A DNA stretch of 64,000 nucleotides from Paraphoma chrysanthemicola (lineage: Eukaryota; Ascomycota; Dothideomycetes; Pleosporales; Phaeosphaeriaceae). The stretch spans positions 992,001 through 1,056,000 of the forward strand of contig JAGMWG010000006.1 of the NCBI GenBank assembly GCA_020744225.1, given 5' to 3'. This document shows positions 31,577 to 42,478 of the stretch, one piece after another. Within the stretch, counting starts at the first letter, position 1. Every line of letters starts with the position of its first letter. A model generated the notes under the pieces. The model did not search any database. It was not told the DNA's origin and saw only the letters and a program-made list of their open reading frames with translations. The position numbers and the translations under genes are program-made.

Positions 31577-33508
31577 TCACCACCCAAACTTCTCAACTTG
31601 CACATTGACATCTTTCCCACGCCACATCAGCTTCGCACAAGTATTCCGCACATCCCTAACCAACCCATCTGGACCAGAAACCACAACCCCAGAAGACCCC
31701 GCCTCATCACCAATCCAATTACGCAACACATCTTTCACATCCGGCCTGCCCGCAAGCACCGTCGGCGGCGGAATCAATACATTCAAACCCCACTGTTCCA
31801 GTTCTTGCATTTTCGAGTCTGGCACCCAAAGACGATGAGTCGGCGAATGTGTAATCCAGAGTAGCTTGACTTTGCGTTTTGCTTTCGTTAATGCGGCTTC
31901 TGGATCAGCGGGGTTAGGGCGTAAGAGTGCGTAAAGAAGGGGATATGCAACTGCGATACCGGATCCTCCTGCAATGAGGATAGCTGTCGAGGATGTCCCT
32001 AGGACATCGAGCGCATGCGAAGAGCCGTATGGGCCGTCGAGCCGGATTCGAGTCTCAGAGTGCTTGCGCGCGTACTGGAGGAGTTGGTGCGTGAAGCCTG
32101 ATTCGGCTTGAGCGCGAATCAGGAGTGAGAACCATGCGTGTTTTCCTGTAGCGTCTTGCGTTGTTGTTGGTGCGGCGGAGAAGATAGTGAACGGGTGAGA
32201 CTGAATGGCGTGTTTCTTCGAAAGTGCCGGAACGGAAATGAAGATATGTTCGTTTGGTTTCCAGCCATTTCGCATATTCTTCGACACGAGGGCAGTCTTC
32301 TTGTCGTCGACTTCCCAGTTTGCAGACAGCAGCAGGGTCTCGTCGTCTTCGAGAATGGTCAAGGTCGCTGGATGCGTGCTTGATGCTAGCCACAACCGAT
32401 AGACAAGCCGGTCAACTAGGAATATGGCCATTGAGATGCCAACGTATGGTCTTGAAGTGTAGTGGTGGAACCACAGGAAGATCAAGCCAGCGAATTGAAG
32501 CACAATGTGTAGTCCGAGGAAGATCTCATACCAGCGTTGCCGGAAGCTGCCAAGTGACGTGAAGTAGATCAGCTCATAGGCGATGAACGCGGCCAGACCC
32601 AGCAATACAACGCGGTTGAAAATGAACTTCGTCAATGTGAAGCCCAGATGCCGGAGCAAGCCATACCAGACGGCGAACATCCCCAGAAAATGCAGTAGTG
32701 CTTCGAAACACATTACTTCGCCCACCCTACGATGGAAGATATTCAAGCTCTCATAAGAGAATCCTGTTAACAACTTTATGGGTTGGTTCTTTGCAGCGAC
32801 GAGATAGAGCAGCGGTAGATTTGAGATGAAGACGATTCCGCATCTATCGGCGAAAACGAATAGGTAGAAGAACGACAGCGGCATGCGGAACAAGTTGTAG
32901 AAGAGAATCAGGGCAAGCCATGCGAGGACGAGGAGAGTAACTGCATTCGTAGGAAGAGTCTTGTTGATCAGGGGTATCGTTGGCGGTTGGTACTGCATAA
33001 TCGACTTGATGGCGTAGTATGGACGCCATAGCACCGAAGCCTTCCGTGCGGGTCGACTAGACGGAATGAGCGGCCTCCTTTCATCGACTTCGTCTACCTT
33101 TCGCCGCCCAGCAGCCTCTGGTGGTGTCGCACTCCCTTCGATAGTGCTGCTCGAGCTACTCCAGGCCTCCGCTTCGTCAGGTTTCCTTGTCGCTTCGAGT
33201 CCCTTGACGCTCACAGCCTTCCTCCTCTTTCTATGCAACGCAAGCTTCTCGGCCCAGTGCCATATCGTGAACACGAGAAGTATACCCAATAGCACCAAGT
33301 TGTATGTCTTCAAGAACCTCCGCCCGAACAAAATCGCCTCCACCAGCTTTCTGAATCTCGGGTCCTTCCCAGGGTCATCCGGATCTATCAGGTCACCTCC
33401 ACCGGCGGCTGTTCGGACATCACTGCCGTCGAGCCATGGTACTTTGGTAGATGCGGTCGCGGTGAGGGCGAAGCGGAGGAGGTCACGGAGCCATGGCGTG
33501 TCTTCCAT
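31577..33508 (-). CDS. Ferric-chelate reductase / NADPH-oxidase-like flavocytochrome
   Basis: A single exon of 643 aa. An N-terminal hydrophobic segment (LVLLGILLVFTIWHW) precedes a cytosolic Ser-rich loop. Next comes a cluster of six or so membrane helices holding the bis-heme histidines (NIFHRRVGE, EALLHFLGM, FLGLHIVLQF, WFHHYTSRP). The cytosolic half has the FAD-binding HPFTIFSA motif, the GPYGSS NADPH-side loop, an IAGGSGIAVAYPLL nucleotide segment, and SGPDGLVRDVR near the end, closing with VEKFGW. This is the domain order of the FRE/Nox family. It should move electrons from NADPH across a membrane to ferric (or cupric) chelates. Regulation by iron is likely for the family but not shown here. 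Divergent neighbour: enoyl-CoA hydratase, 411 bp away on the same strand. Confidence 0.93.
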   Translation of the reverse strand: MEDTPWLRDLLRFALTATASTKVPWLDGSDVRTAAGGGDLIDPDDPGKDPRFRKLVEAILFGRRFLKTYNLVLLGILLVFTIWHWAEKLALHRKRRKAVSVKGLEATRKPDEAEAWSSSSSTIEGSATPPEAAGRRKVDEVDERRPLIPSSRPARKASVLWRPYYAIKSIMQYQPPTIPLINKTLPTNAVTLLVLAWLALILFYNLFRMPLSFFYLFVFADRCGIVFISNLPLLYLVAAKNQPIKLLTGFSYESLNIFHRRVGEVMCFEALLHFLGMFAVWYGLLRHLGFTLTKFIFNRVVLLGLAAFIAYELIYFTSLGSFRQRWYEIFLGLHIVLQFAGLIFLWFHHYTSRPYVGISMAIFLVDRLVYRLWLASSTHPATLTILEDDETLLLSANWEVDDKKTALVSKNMRNGWKPNEHIFISVPALSKKHAIQSHPFTIFSAAPTTTQDATGKHAWFSLLIRAQAESGFTHQLLQYARKHSETRIRLDGPYGSSHALDVLGTSSTAILIAGGSGIAVAYPLLYALLRPNPADPEAALTKAKRKVKLLWITHSPTHRLWVPDSKMQELEQWGLNVLIPPPTVLAGRPDVKDVLRNWIGDEAGSSGVVVSGPDGLVRDVRNTCAKLMWRGKDVNVQVEKFGW

Positions 33509-33919
33509 GGCAGCAGCGTATGACGGTCATGGAAGTTGGCGGAGAGCGAACATTGTCAGACGTGCGAAGTGCCATGGAAAGGTCCCCGCGTGCTCGCGTC
33601 ACTCACGCGGGCGTATCAGATGCGTGTGCTGGGATAAGCTCTGATCAGGGATACCGAGGCACGCGATACTCAATTGGGCGTGGTGGAGTCTGCGGTGTCT
33701 GGGGTCGGAGCTGTTCTGACATGCATTTGCGCTTGTGAGTTGGATGCACATATAGCTCACATAGGAACCTGCATCTCTCATTATGCGATGGAGAGCAGTG
33801 TAACGTTTCACAACGACTTGAAGCTGTAGGTCTTGGCAAAGAAGAAGCCAATACGAACCTCCTTGCATCATGATGCTCTTCAGCACGGCTTAATATATTC
33901 TTTTCGTGACTTCATGTCT
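33509..33919. other. Intergenic region upstream of the ferric-reductase-like gene
   Basis: 411 bp containing the ferric-reductase promoter and the 3' flank of the enoyl-CoA hydratase gene, which is transcribed the same way. No frame or repeat of note. Confidence 0.5.
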
Positions 33920-34901
33920 TCACTGGTTCTTCCATTCCGGCTTTTGCTTCGCCGCGAATGCTGACATACCAATTGTCTGATCCTGGCTTCCAAACAAGCC
34001 GTGGAACACTCTCCTCTCGTATTCGACGCCTTCCCGAACACCCAAATCTTGGCTCTTGTTTACAACCTCCTTGCACGCCTTTACAGCGATCTGGCTGTAC
34101 GATGCAATCTTCTCTGCCGTCGCCAGTGCGCCGTTGACACACTCTTCTGGTGTTTCGAACACTTTTGCGACCAATCCCCACTCGCCAGCCTGCTTCGCCG
34201 AGATGTTGTCGCCAGTCAGGATAGTCTCCATAGCTCTGGACTTTCCGATGGCCTTTGTGAGTCGTTGTGAGCCACCTGCGCCGGGAATGACTCCCAACTT
34301 GATTTCCGGCTGGCCGAACACTGCCTTTGGCCCAGCATACAGAATGTCGCCCATCATGGCAAGCTCGCAGCCACCTCCCAATGCATATCCATTCACAGCT
34401 GTGATCAGAGGCTTCTTCAGGAAAGTGACAAGGTCCGACCATGCTTCTATGAAGTCGTTGCCGTATGCATCGCTGAATGTGAGATCCTTCATTTCCTTGA
34501 TGTCTGCTCCAGCCGCAAACGCCTTCTCCGAACCGGTCAAGACTATGGCGCCAATCTGCTTGTCGGCCTGGAACTCGCGAAGAGCCTGGTTGACCTCGAG
34601 TATGAGGGGCGTGGAGAGGGCATTGAGGGCTTTGGGGCGATTGAGCTGGACTAGATAATGTCAGTGGCAGTAAGATGGGCAGCAAGTTCGAATTGGTGTA
34701 GTTGTGAAGTTGGATATGCTGCATATCCATTCCGGTGGTAATTGTAGAGGAATGCAACTTACTGAAACCAACACCGGGTTTCGGTGTTGATACAAGCACA
34801 TGTTCGTAGCTCTTCGCGGAAGAGTATCCCCGCGCGAATCTGGGGAGACCCGTGGAGCGGAACTGTGAGGCGACTCGCGCCGTTGATCTGAATACCTGCA
34901 T
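33920..34901 (-). CDS. Mitochondrial enoyl-CoA hydratase (ECHS1 type)
   Basis: Exon 1 34763-34901 and exon 2 33920-34650 join across a 112-nt intron; 289 aa, typical for ECHS1. Residues 1-35 form an Arg/Ser-rich mitochondrial presequence (MQVFRSTARVASQFRSTG). Crotonase motifs follow: IQLNRPKALNAL across the intron, FAAGADIKEM (oxyanion hole), NGYALGGGCELAMMGD with the first catalytic Glu, and PEIKLGVIPGAGGSQRL with the second. The C-terminus FAAKQKPEWKNQ is the standard family ending. It hydrates trans-2-enoyl-CoA in beta-oxidation and branched amino-acid breakdown. It is divergent from RER1. Confidence 0.96.
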
Positions 34902-35275
34902 TATGGGGGTGGGTAGATTGATCTTCTCAAAAGACACAATCGCTGAAGAAGTGCACTACATCGAAGGAATAGAATCTCAAGAGCTTCCGGGTGGGTAGCA
35001 TCGGCGAACCTCGGTAGTGACCGCCGCCGGAAGTCTCCCGCTTTCAGCAGCAGTCCACTACACCGCACGCGTCCTAGCGTGTTTTCCAGCTTAGCGGCGG
35101 GTGCTAGACGTTGGCGCAGCCTTGCGACACCCAAGTCAACTTTTTGACACGACGCCTCAACAACAGCGCCCCCTACCACCCATCCCATCTCCACGCCGCA
35201 ACCCGCTTCGTAGTGTAGCCGCGCCCCAGTCATCGGCAGGAATAGCAAGGAAAAGAGACGAGCAATACCGCAAAG
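34902..35275. promoter_or_regulatory. Bidirectional promoter of enoyl-CoA hydratase and RER1
   Basis: 374 bp between two divergent starts. GC-rich near the middle; no TATA element or known operator was recognised. Confidence 0.5.
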
Positions 35276-36103
35276 ATGGACGCCCCAGAGCCCGACACCC
35301 CTTTCGCGGCTGTGACGGCGCAAACCACAAAGTATGGAAGGGTAGGTTATACTAGGACAGCCTGGCGCGTTCGACTCCCTATCTTTTCGATTTCTTGAAC
35401 ATGCGCTAGATTACAAAAGAAGCCGAATACTAATGCGCAGCAGTTGTTTCAAACATACTTGGATAAGTCAACACCATACACACCTTACAGATGGGGAGGC
35501 ACAGCATTGCTGTTCATCTTCTTCGGATTGCGCATTTTCTTCGCACAGGGATGGTATATAGGTATGCTCTCCCACCCATGCCATTGCAGCAATGCGCGAC
35601 TTCAGACTCCCCGCTGGGTCGCCACGCAGCCCAGGCAACCGCACAACATTTCCACTAACGCCAGATAGTCGCATACTCGCTCGGCATCTACCTCCTCAAT
35701 CTTTTCCTCGCCTTTCTATCACCGAAGTTCGACCCCGCGCTAGAGCAAGATGAAGGCATGGAAGACGGCACAGCCGGTGGTCTCCCCACAAAAGAGGACC
35801 AAGAGTTCCGGCCTTTCGTACGCAGGCTTCCAGAGTTCAAGTTCTGGTACTCGACAACCAAGGCGATCGCGATCGGCTTCTTCTGCAGCTGGTTCGAGAT
35901 TTTCAACCTGCCAGTATTCTGGCCGGTATTGGTGGTGTACTGGTTGATTTTGTTCGGACTTACGAGTGAGTGAATACGAGACACGAAAAGCGCGTCTGTA
36001 CATGAGACTGACAGAGACAGTGCGACGACAAATCCAGCACATGATCAAGTACCGTTACGTTCCCTTCACAGTCGGAAAGACACGCTACCCAGGCGCGAAA
36101 TGA
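35276..36103 (+). CDS. RER1: RER1 retrieval receptor (Golgi to ER)
   Basis: Exons 35276-35341, 35441-35561, 35669-35965 and 36021-36103; 188 aa, equal to yeast Rer1. Landmarks: YLDKSTPYTPYRW, a first helix GGTALLFIFFGLRIFFAQGWYIV across intron 2 (stated as two joined parts), YLLNLFLAFLSPKFDP, EFRPFVRRLPEFKFW, two further helices (KAIAIGFFCSWFEIF, PVLVVYWLILFGLT), and the cytosolic MRRQIQHMIKYRYVPF with the final GKTRYPGAK. Four membrane segments. It sorts membrane proteins lacking KKXX signals back to the ER in COPI vesicles. Confidence 0.97.
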
Positions 36104-36537
36104 GCGATCACAAACAATGCTGGTCCTTTTTTACTGCGATCGGACTGGGCAGCATAGGATCTTCACTATTCTGGACGTGGGCGTGCACACAATGATAGAC
36201 TTTGGGATTTCCGGCGCCTTACTGTTGCACAGCTCTGGGTCACGAATGGTGGGATGTTACAATATGTGTACACGTAGCGATAGGACTGTGACGCCTATAT
36301 CCTTAATTTGCATAGAAGAGCGAGCGAGAACCAATTCGATCAACGGTTTGCATCTCTAAACGGGACCGCGGTGGGGCCATATGCGTTGTACCGACCTGCG
36401 AGTCAAGCAATAACTTGAGACTCTACTACCTGTATCATGCAGAAATGAAATGACCACAAAGACCGCACCAACATGCACAACAGTTAACGCACCAAAGCAG
36501 AAGAGCCACCCACGCTACCAACCCAAATGTCTCAAAT
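36104..36537. other. Convergent 3' region between RER1 and BTA1
   Basis: 434 bp without recognisable gene. If the last BTA1 exon given here is wrong, this space and 36538-36717 would be 3' flank. Confidence 0.5.
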
Positions 36538-39406
36538 CTACTCCATGCGCAACGCAGGTCCGCCAAGCTTCAATTCGGCCAACGACGTCTTCCTCAAATG
36601 TGCCTTACCATCATCCTGCTCAATCCCCACCTCCTTTGTACATATCCAAGTCGAAGCATACATATTCACGCTGTCTCTCTGTTAGCTTTCACCCCAACTC
36701 TCAAGCCTCAAGGTGACTTACCGATCAATACAACTCCCCGGCACGCGTACTGCGACCCTCTTTGTCGAAAATCCACACTCGCCAAACACTTTCAGATACC
36801 ACGGTTCCAGCCCTGCACTGCGCAGCATGACCCTGCCCCTGACTTTCAGCGCGCGGTTCAGTGCCCGGATCTGTTTGAGCGCTTGTGTGCCCTGTGGCGG
36901 GAACCAGTCCATGCTATCCATGACGACGACGATAGTCAGGGTCGCGGGACGCATGCGGGAGATGACTTCGCTAATCTCGTCCGTGTGGATGCGCAGGCCG
37001 TTGAAAGCGTTGGGCTTGCTGAGTTTGACATGAGATTTCGGGCTGAGATAAGTAGGATGAGATTGCGGCGTGTAGTGGCCTAGGAGAGTGAGGAGGTAGT
37101 AGTGGTTACTTGTGCTGAGGAGCGTGGTGTTGATGACTGGTTCGAAGGTGTTGAGGACGTATTCGTAGATTGCGTTGCCGCTTTCGCTCTTCAGCGCGTC
37201 GTCGGAGGGTTCTTCGTGGAAGGCCATGTATGCGTCGCTTGCGCTCTTTTCGACAGTCTTTTTCTCATCAAAGTCGCTTTGCTTCTTGAAGTCGGCGTCG
37301 ATGACGGCGCGTTGCGCGGGTGGCACGCCAAGGGCTTTCCAGAGCCATTTTTCGTTGCCGAGGACAGCCCAGGTGAGGATCTTAGAGTGTAGGAGGTTTT
37401 TGATACTGCGTTGCCAGATTTCTCGTTGTTCGTTGAGTGTTTGTGCGGCGCAGAGCTTCTTTACGTCTTCGGTCATGCCGAGGAGACGGAAGAGCCAGCC
37501 TGCGATCGATAGGGCGTAGCCTGAACCGCCAGAGTAGTAGAGACCTTTCGATGATGATGATGAGAAAACCGAAGGGCCATTGTGCAACCAAAATTGGAAT
37601 GCTTCAGATGATAGATGAGGGCTCAGCTTCTGAATCAAGATATTGTGAAAGTCAACGTGCTTGCCTTCTCCGAACAGCTTCCATACGTCTTGATAGCCAA
37701 GGGCAGTGAAGGCGGCGACCTTGAGTTCGAGGAGATGGTTTTGCGAGGGGTTCAGATCGACAGCATGCACACGGCGGCAATTTTCCAGACAGAAGGCGAG
37801 AATGTTGTCGCCCGCTGAGCCAATGGCAAGCACTACGTCGTTCTGATTGGGCTTCAGAAGACGCATATCCGCAACATCGTCTTCCCATGTGAAAGCATAG
37901 ATGTACGAGTCGTTGAAGCGAGTGTGTTTGGGTAGCGATGAGTCGTAATGGATCCGCCAATGATGGTTCTGGTACCACGTAGCGGGCAGAGGGAGACTCG
38001 ACTGGAGGTTAACAATTGCTGACTCATATGCCTTTGAGTGGACTTCGATATCAGCCTGCGCACCTCCAGTCTGCAGATCCAGCGCAGACAAGTAAGGCGA
38101 CTCGGTAGCAGCAGCATCGATTTCTGCAAGCTTTTGAGTCGAAGCACCGCTGTCCTTCGAACAGCCGACCCAGATGTAGTATGGCAGCTTTACACCAGTG
38201 TTGAAGAAGTTGTTACGAGCGTTGATGCTCAGAACTGTGCCGAAGCGGTACTCGAGGTAGTCTCGTCGTGCAGGCTCTAAGTTCACTCGGTCGATTTCAC
38301 TAGGGCGAGTATCAGTACATGGCGTTCTAAGCTGTCTCATTATTACGCACAACCATGTCCGCCAGAACACTCGGGAGATCCACATGCAGTGCCTGTCTAT
38401 GGCACCGCCCATGTAGTTCCGTCCTCGGAAGTCCACCTGGTTCTGTACGTAGAAATCGACAACACCAATGACTCCATTAGGGCTCAAGAGACTGTCGATC
38501 GAATCGATAGCTGAGTAAAACTCCGGTATCATCGAGAGAGCGTAGCTCATGGTGACGAGCTCGGCGCCGCCCGCGTCGGCATTTTCGTCAAGGTCGCGGA
38601 CCGCTTGGCCCTGTGATACGATTTGCTTTCGCTGGTAGGCTTGAGGTTCGTGCTCGTGCAGACGAAAGGCGCGAGCATCTTGGCAGATAACCTTGACATT
38701 GGTCCAGCCAAGGCGAGTGAAGCGTTTGCGCGCCATGTCGCACAGACTGGGCGAGAGATCAACAACATCTAGAACATTAACAAATAGTTCGACTGTGTAG
38801 CTCATGTATACGTACAAACTGCGCGGAAGAAGTCTGGAACAGAGACAAAGGTATTCATCTGCTCGACGCTGGAGATTGTCAGAGCGGGAAGGCGAGGCGC
38901 TTGTGGGCATTACTTGTGACCTGTGCCGCCACCAATCTATGGCTGTCAGCTGTGGAAATATTGTTCATGATTCATGCACATACATCGACCCAAACAGGGC
39001 GCTGAGTGATGAGACCAGCTTCTGCGCGGTGCTTCAATTGCGCCGCGACAAGCCCAAGCATGTCTTCTCGACCACGGAGGAGGCGAAGTCGTGTAGCATC
39101 GTAAACGTCTGCCTGAGCTTTGTAGAAGCTCTCCTGTATCGCTTCAGCTCAACTATATCCCGACTTGAAGTTTATCAAACCCACAAGCGCGTCTTGTTGG
39201 CTACCGGAGCCATCGCCGGTGTGAGGTTTTAGGAAGCACCCGTAGACGAACTTCAAGTATGCTTCGATCGTGCCGACGGAGCGTTCCTTTGTTCTAGACT
39301 TTGCAGCATAGATGAACACGGTGGCGACCAGAATGCCTACGAAGCATAGAGCTATCGCAAGCTGGTAGAAGGGGTCACGAGGGATGAAAGAGGTAAGTCC
39401 CAGCAT
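36538..39406 (-). CDS. BTA1: Betaine-lipid (DGTS) synthase BTA1
   Basis: Seven exons: 39185-39406, 38984-39133, 38914-38936, 38816-38868, 38351-38768, 36722-38299 and 36538-36670; 858 aa. An N-terminal membrane helix (YQLAIALCFVGILVATVFIYA) precedes the BtaB-like methyltransferase: ESFYKAQADVYDATR, RLLRGREDMLGL, and motif I VDIGGGTGHN, most of which is encoded by a 23-nt exon. YVVDLSPSLC is next. The BtaA-like 3-amino-3-carboxypropyltransferase half follows (LEPARRDYLEYRFG, FAFTWEDDVADMRLL-type segment, IGSAGDNILAF, DLNPSQNHLLELK). Exon 6 appears to stop at a TAA lying inside the GGTAAGT donor. Splicing instead adds exon 7 with CIDRVNMYASTW, the family's expected ending. Product: diacylglyceryl-trimethylhomoserine in the ER, a phosphate-free lipid made when phosphate is short. 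Confidence 0.93.
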
Positions 39407-40551
39407 GGCTACGACTTGTGAGACAGAATAGCGAGATGACGAGTAAAAGGAACACAACAGAAGAAAGGTCAATAGTGCCCCTCATGGCTTATATGAGCCC
39501 CTCCACGACGCGTCCCGAAGCATCATTCCGACTTCGGTTCGTCACAACGCTGTTCCACATGATGCTAGAGATTCAGCAGCTGCGTCAGGCTTCGTCTTGC
39601 CTCGCCCGGACGCCTACTAGCCAATAGAGCTCGCCACATGTCACGAAGATCTGAAGACGGCGGAAAGGACCCCAGGCACGCGCGAAGTGGGATATCGGCT
39701 CAGAGTGCCCCTCCAACGCGCTCCAGCAACCGCTGCAGGCGGTTTTGCAGGGCCTAGTAGAACCGAGAGTTTCTCCAGATCTTTCGCTAATCATAAGTTA
39801 ACGAACCATCAACTGGGCCTATCAGATTGTGGAGACGTTGCGCGTGGGTGTAGAGATGCGTGGTGTTGAGGCTTTGAGGTTGACGTTCATTGTTGTCTCG
39901 GTAGCCAATCAGAGTACACGCAGCAGAGGCGTGCTAGTTTGTGAGGCTCGACGCAGGGACAACTTTGGATCGGCAAGTTGAAAGTGACTTGCAGGCGGCC
40001 GAGAACTGCTTCGCTGTGCGCGCCAGTGGGAGATTGTCGGGCGACGTCGGCAGTGGCTGTCACGAACCAATGTTGTTGTGCTTTAGCTCGTGTGGCAAGT
40101 GCTCCTTCCATCGCAAAACTGGAAGGCACAGAACATGTTATAGCCTTGCAGAGATGATGATGCGGAAAAAAGGGTATGCCGATAGGGACAGGACTTTAGG
40201 CTGCCTATGCATGGCTCAGCCAAAGAAAGCGCTGCAGCGTCGCTGAAGTCTTTGACGCCGAGTCTGCAAATATGTAGTCATAGGTTAGTAATCTAAACAC
40301 ACGGGGCAGATGAATCTGTTAGTTGAGATATTCATCGGTGATATGTCTAATCCGCATCAACTGAATCTGATTGAACCGCAGCATTTCGTGGGACTGTTCG
40401 CGCACAGTGGAAGAGTCTGGAGCCTTTCGATGAGGCTGTGTGATTAAATCTGCAAGCCATGCTAATGCTCTATTTGATCTTACATAGGCAGTCTTGTGCC
40501 GTGCAAATGCAACCGCAATTTCCAAGATAAGCCATGAGCTTCGTAAATGCC
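39407..40551. other. 1.1-kb gap between BTA1 promoter and RPT5 3' end
   Basis: This contains the BTA1 upstream region and the 3' flank of RPT5. Small frames on both strands show no domain. No repeat was noticed. Phosphate-response sites (CACGTG/CACGTK) were not evident near the BTA1 start. Confidence 0.45.
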
Positions 40552-42109
40552 TTATGCGTAAAAGTTGACAGTATCCTTTTTCTTGGCCTGAAAGAAAATC
40601 AGTATATGCAAAATGGACACCATTGAAGCGAAAGATACGCACCTGTACTTCCGATATGGCATCGACGTAGTGCTCGTGGCTGATCTTGTGTTGACCGTTT
40701 CGAAGAGCAATCATACCAGCCTCAACGCACACAGCCTTCAACTGGGCACCGCCAAACTCGTCCGTGCTACGCGCCAACTCCTGCCAGTTCACACCCTCGT
40801 CCACCGTCATCTTTCTTGAGTGAATGCGCATGATCTGTGCGCGGGCTTCTTCGTTGGGGAGAGGGAACTCGATTTTCCTGTCGAGACGACCGGAACGGAG
40901 TAAGGCAGGGTCCAGAACGTCCACACGGTTAGTTGCTGCCAGCACCTTCACGCGATCATCGGACGCAAAACCGTCAAGCTGATTGAGGAGCTCCAACATC
41001 GTTCGCTGCACTTCCCTGTCACCGGACTTCTCGGAATCGAAACGCTTTGTGCCGACTGCGTCGAGTTCGTCGATGAAGATAATTGAGGGTGCCTTCTCCT
41101 TCGCCAGCGCAAAGCAGTCACGAACAAGCTTCGCGCCGTCACCAATGAACATTTGCACCAGTTGTGGTCCAGCGAGTTTAAGGAAAGTGGCGTCGGTCTG
41201 TGCTGCGCAAGCTCGAGCCAGAAGTGTCTTTCCAGTACCTGGCGGGCCATACATCAGAGCGCCTAAAAACATGTTAGCATAACTTCGGTTTGCTTTCACA
41301 CTGCCTTCTTACCCTTGGGCGCCTTGATGCCGATCTTCTTGAAGCGCTCCGCCTCCTTCATCGGCCAGACAACTGCCTCAACGAGCTCCTCAATCTGCTT
41401 ATCCAGACCTCCAACGTCGGTGTACTTCTCTGTTGGCTTCTCGTCGACCTCCATAGCCTTTACACGGCTGTCGTACTCTGCGGGTAGGGTGTCGAGAACA
41501 AGGTATGAGTCCTTGTTGACACCAATGAGATCACCAGGCTTGAGCTTTTCGTGGTCCACAAGACCGATGAGGGGCAGGAAGATGGTTTGCCTTGTCGATG
41601 TCTTGATAACAGCAGATTTGCCAACGCGGGTCGCGTCCAGGTCGATGTTTGCACCCTCTTCTGCCGCTTCGGCCGTGACATCGAGGTCAAGAATTTCTAC
41701 AACGTTGCCGACAAGGTACGGAAGTTGCCTGCTGGGTGTTAAAACGAAGATCCTCCCTGACCGCCACACCTCCCCGCAGGACGAGCAAGCAATCTTACCT
41801 ATTGTTCTCGATCTTCTCGAGATTGTCCTTGATCTTTTCGTTCATCGTAGCCTTCTCATGCGTCAAGCGCTGAAACTCGCTCTTCATGATGCGCATGTCG
41901 TTCTCCAGTAACCGCCGCCGTGAGATGATGTCTCGTGTGCTTGAGTTGAGAATCTCCTCGTCCAACTGCTCCTCCTCGGGCTCCGCATCTTCCATGTCTG
42001 CATCGCCATCGGCCTTCTTGCCACCCTCTCCATCTTTCTTCTTATCGTCGTCCTTCTTCTCCTCCTTCTCGTGACGCTCAAGGTCGTCAAGATCTTCGAG
42101 TGTTGACAT
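40552..42109 (-). CDS. RPT5: 26S proteasome regulatory ATPase RPT5
   Basis: Exons 41799-42109, 41313-41728, 40643-41262 and 40552-40587 (36 nt); 460 aa. An acidic/Lys-rich N-terminus is followed by a coiled coil (EILNSSTRDIISRRRLLEND), an OB-fold (QLPYLVGNVVEILDLD), and the AAA domain: Walker A GPPGTGKT, Walker B IIFIDELDAVGTKR, and second region of homology ATNRVDVLDPALLRSGRLDRK (one residue over the usual quote length when split: ATNRVDVLDP / ALLRSGRLDRK). The last exon encodes AKKKDTVNFYA, which supplies the C-terminal hydrophobic-Tyr-X motif that docks into the 20S alpha ring and opens its gate. It acts in the base of the 19S particle, unfolding ubiquitinated substrates. Divergent from the F-box gene. 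Confidence 0.97.
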
Positions 42110-42478
42110 GGTGGCGGCGTGGGGTAGTCGGAACGTGCAGACCTAGGGCAGATCCGCGTGTGATGGATTCAGGTGAGTTCGTGGAATGCGGTCGTTGAAC
42201 AAGTGCGGGTAGTTGTGTAGATATTGTGGGCTGTTGTCTGGAGGCAGCTGCTCGATTACGAACAGTGAAGCTCCCCGGCCCGCTACTAGCGCCTCTTGGC
42301 GCCATCGGAGTTTCCACGCGAACCTCCGATGGTCCATCTCAACTCAGCGTGCCCACTGGGACAGTGTATGAATTCAGGCATAACATGTTGGCGCATAGAA
42401 GATCATGCGACGTACTATTCTCAGAATACTTTTCTTTCCTACATCCACGTGTACTGCCAAAGAAGCTTATATCTCACA
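42110..42478. promoter_or_regulatory. Divergent region between RPT5 and the F-box gene
   Basis: 369 bp. I did not find the fungal proteasome control element GGTGGCAAA as such, but GGTGGCGGCG lies directly upstream of the RPT5 start (about 42109-42119). No gene. Confidence 0.35.
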
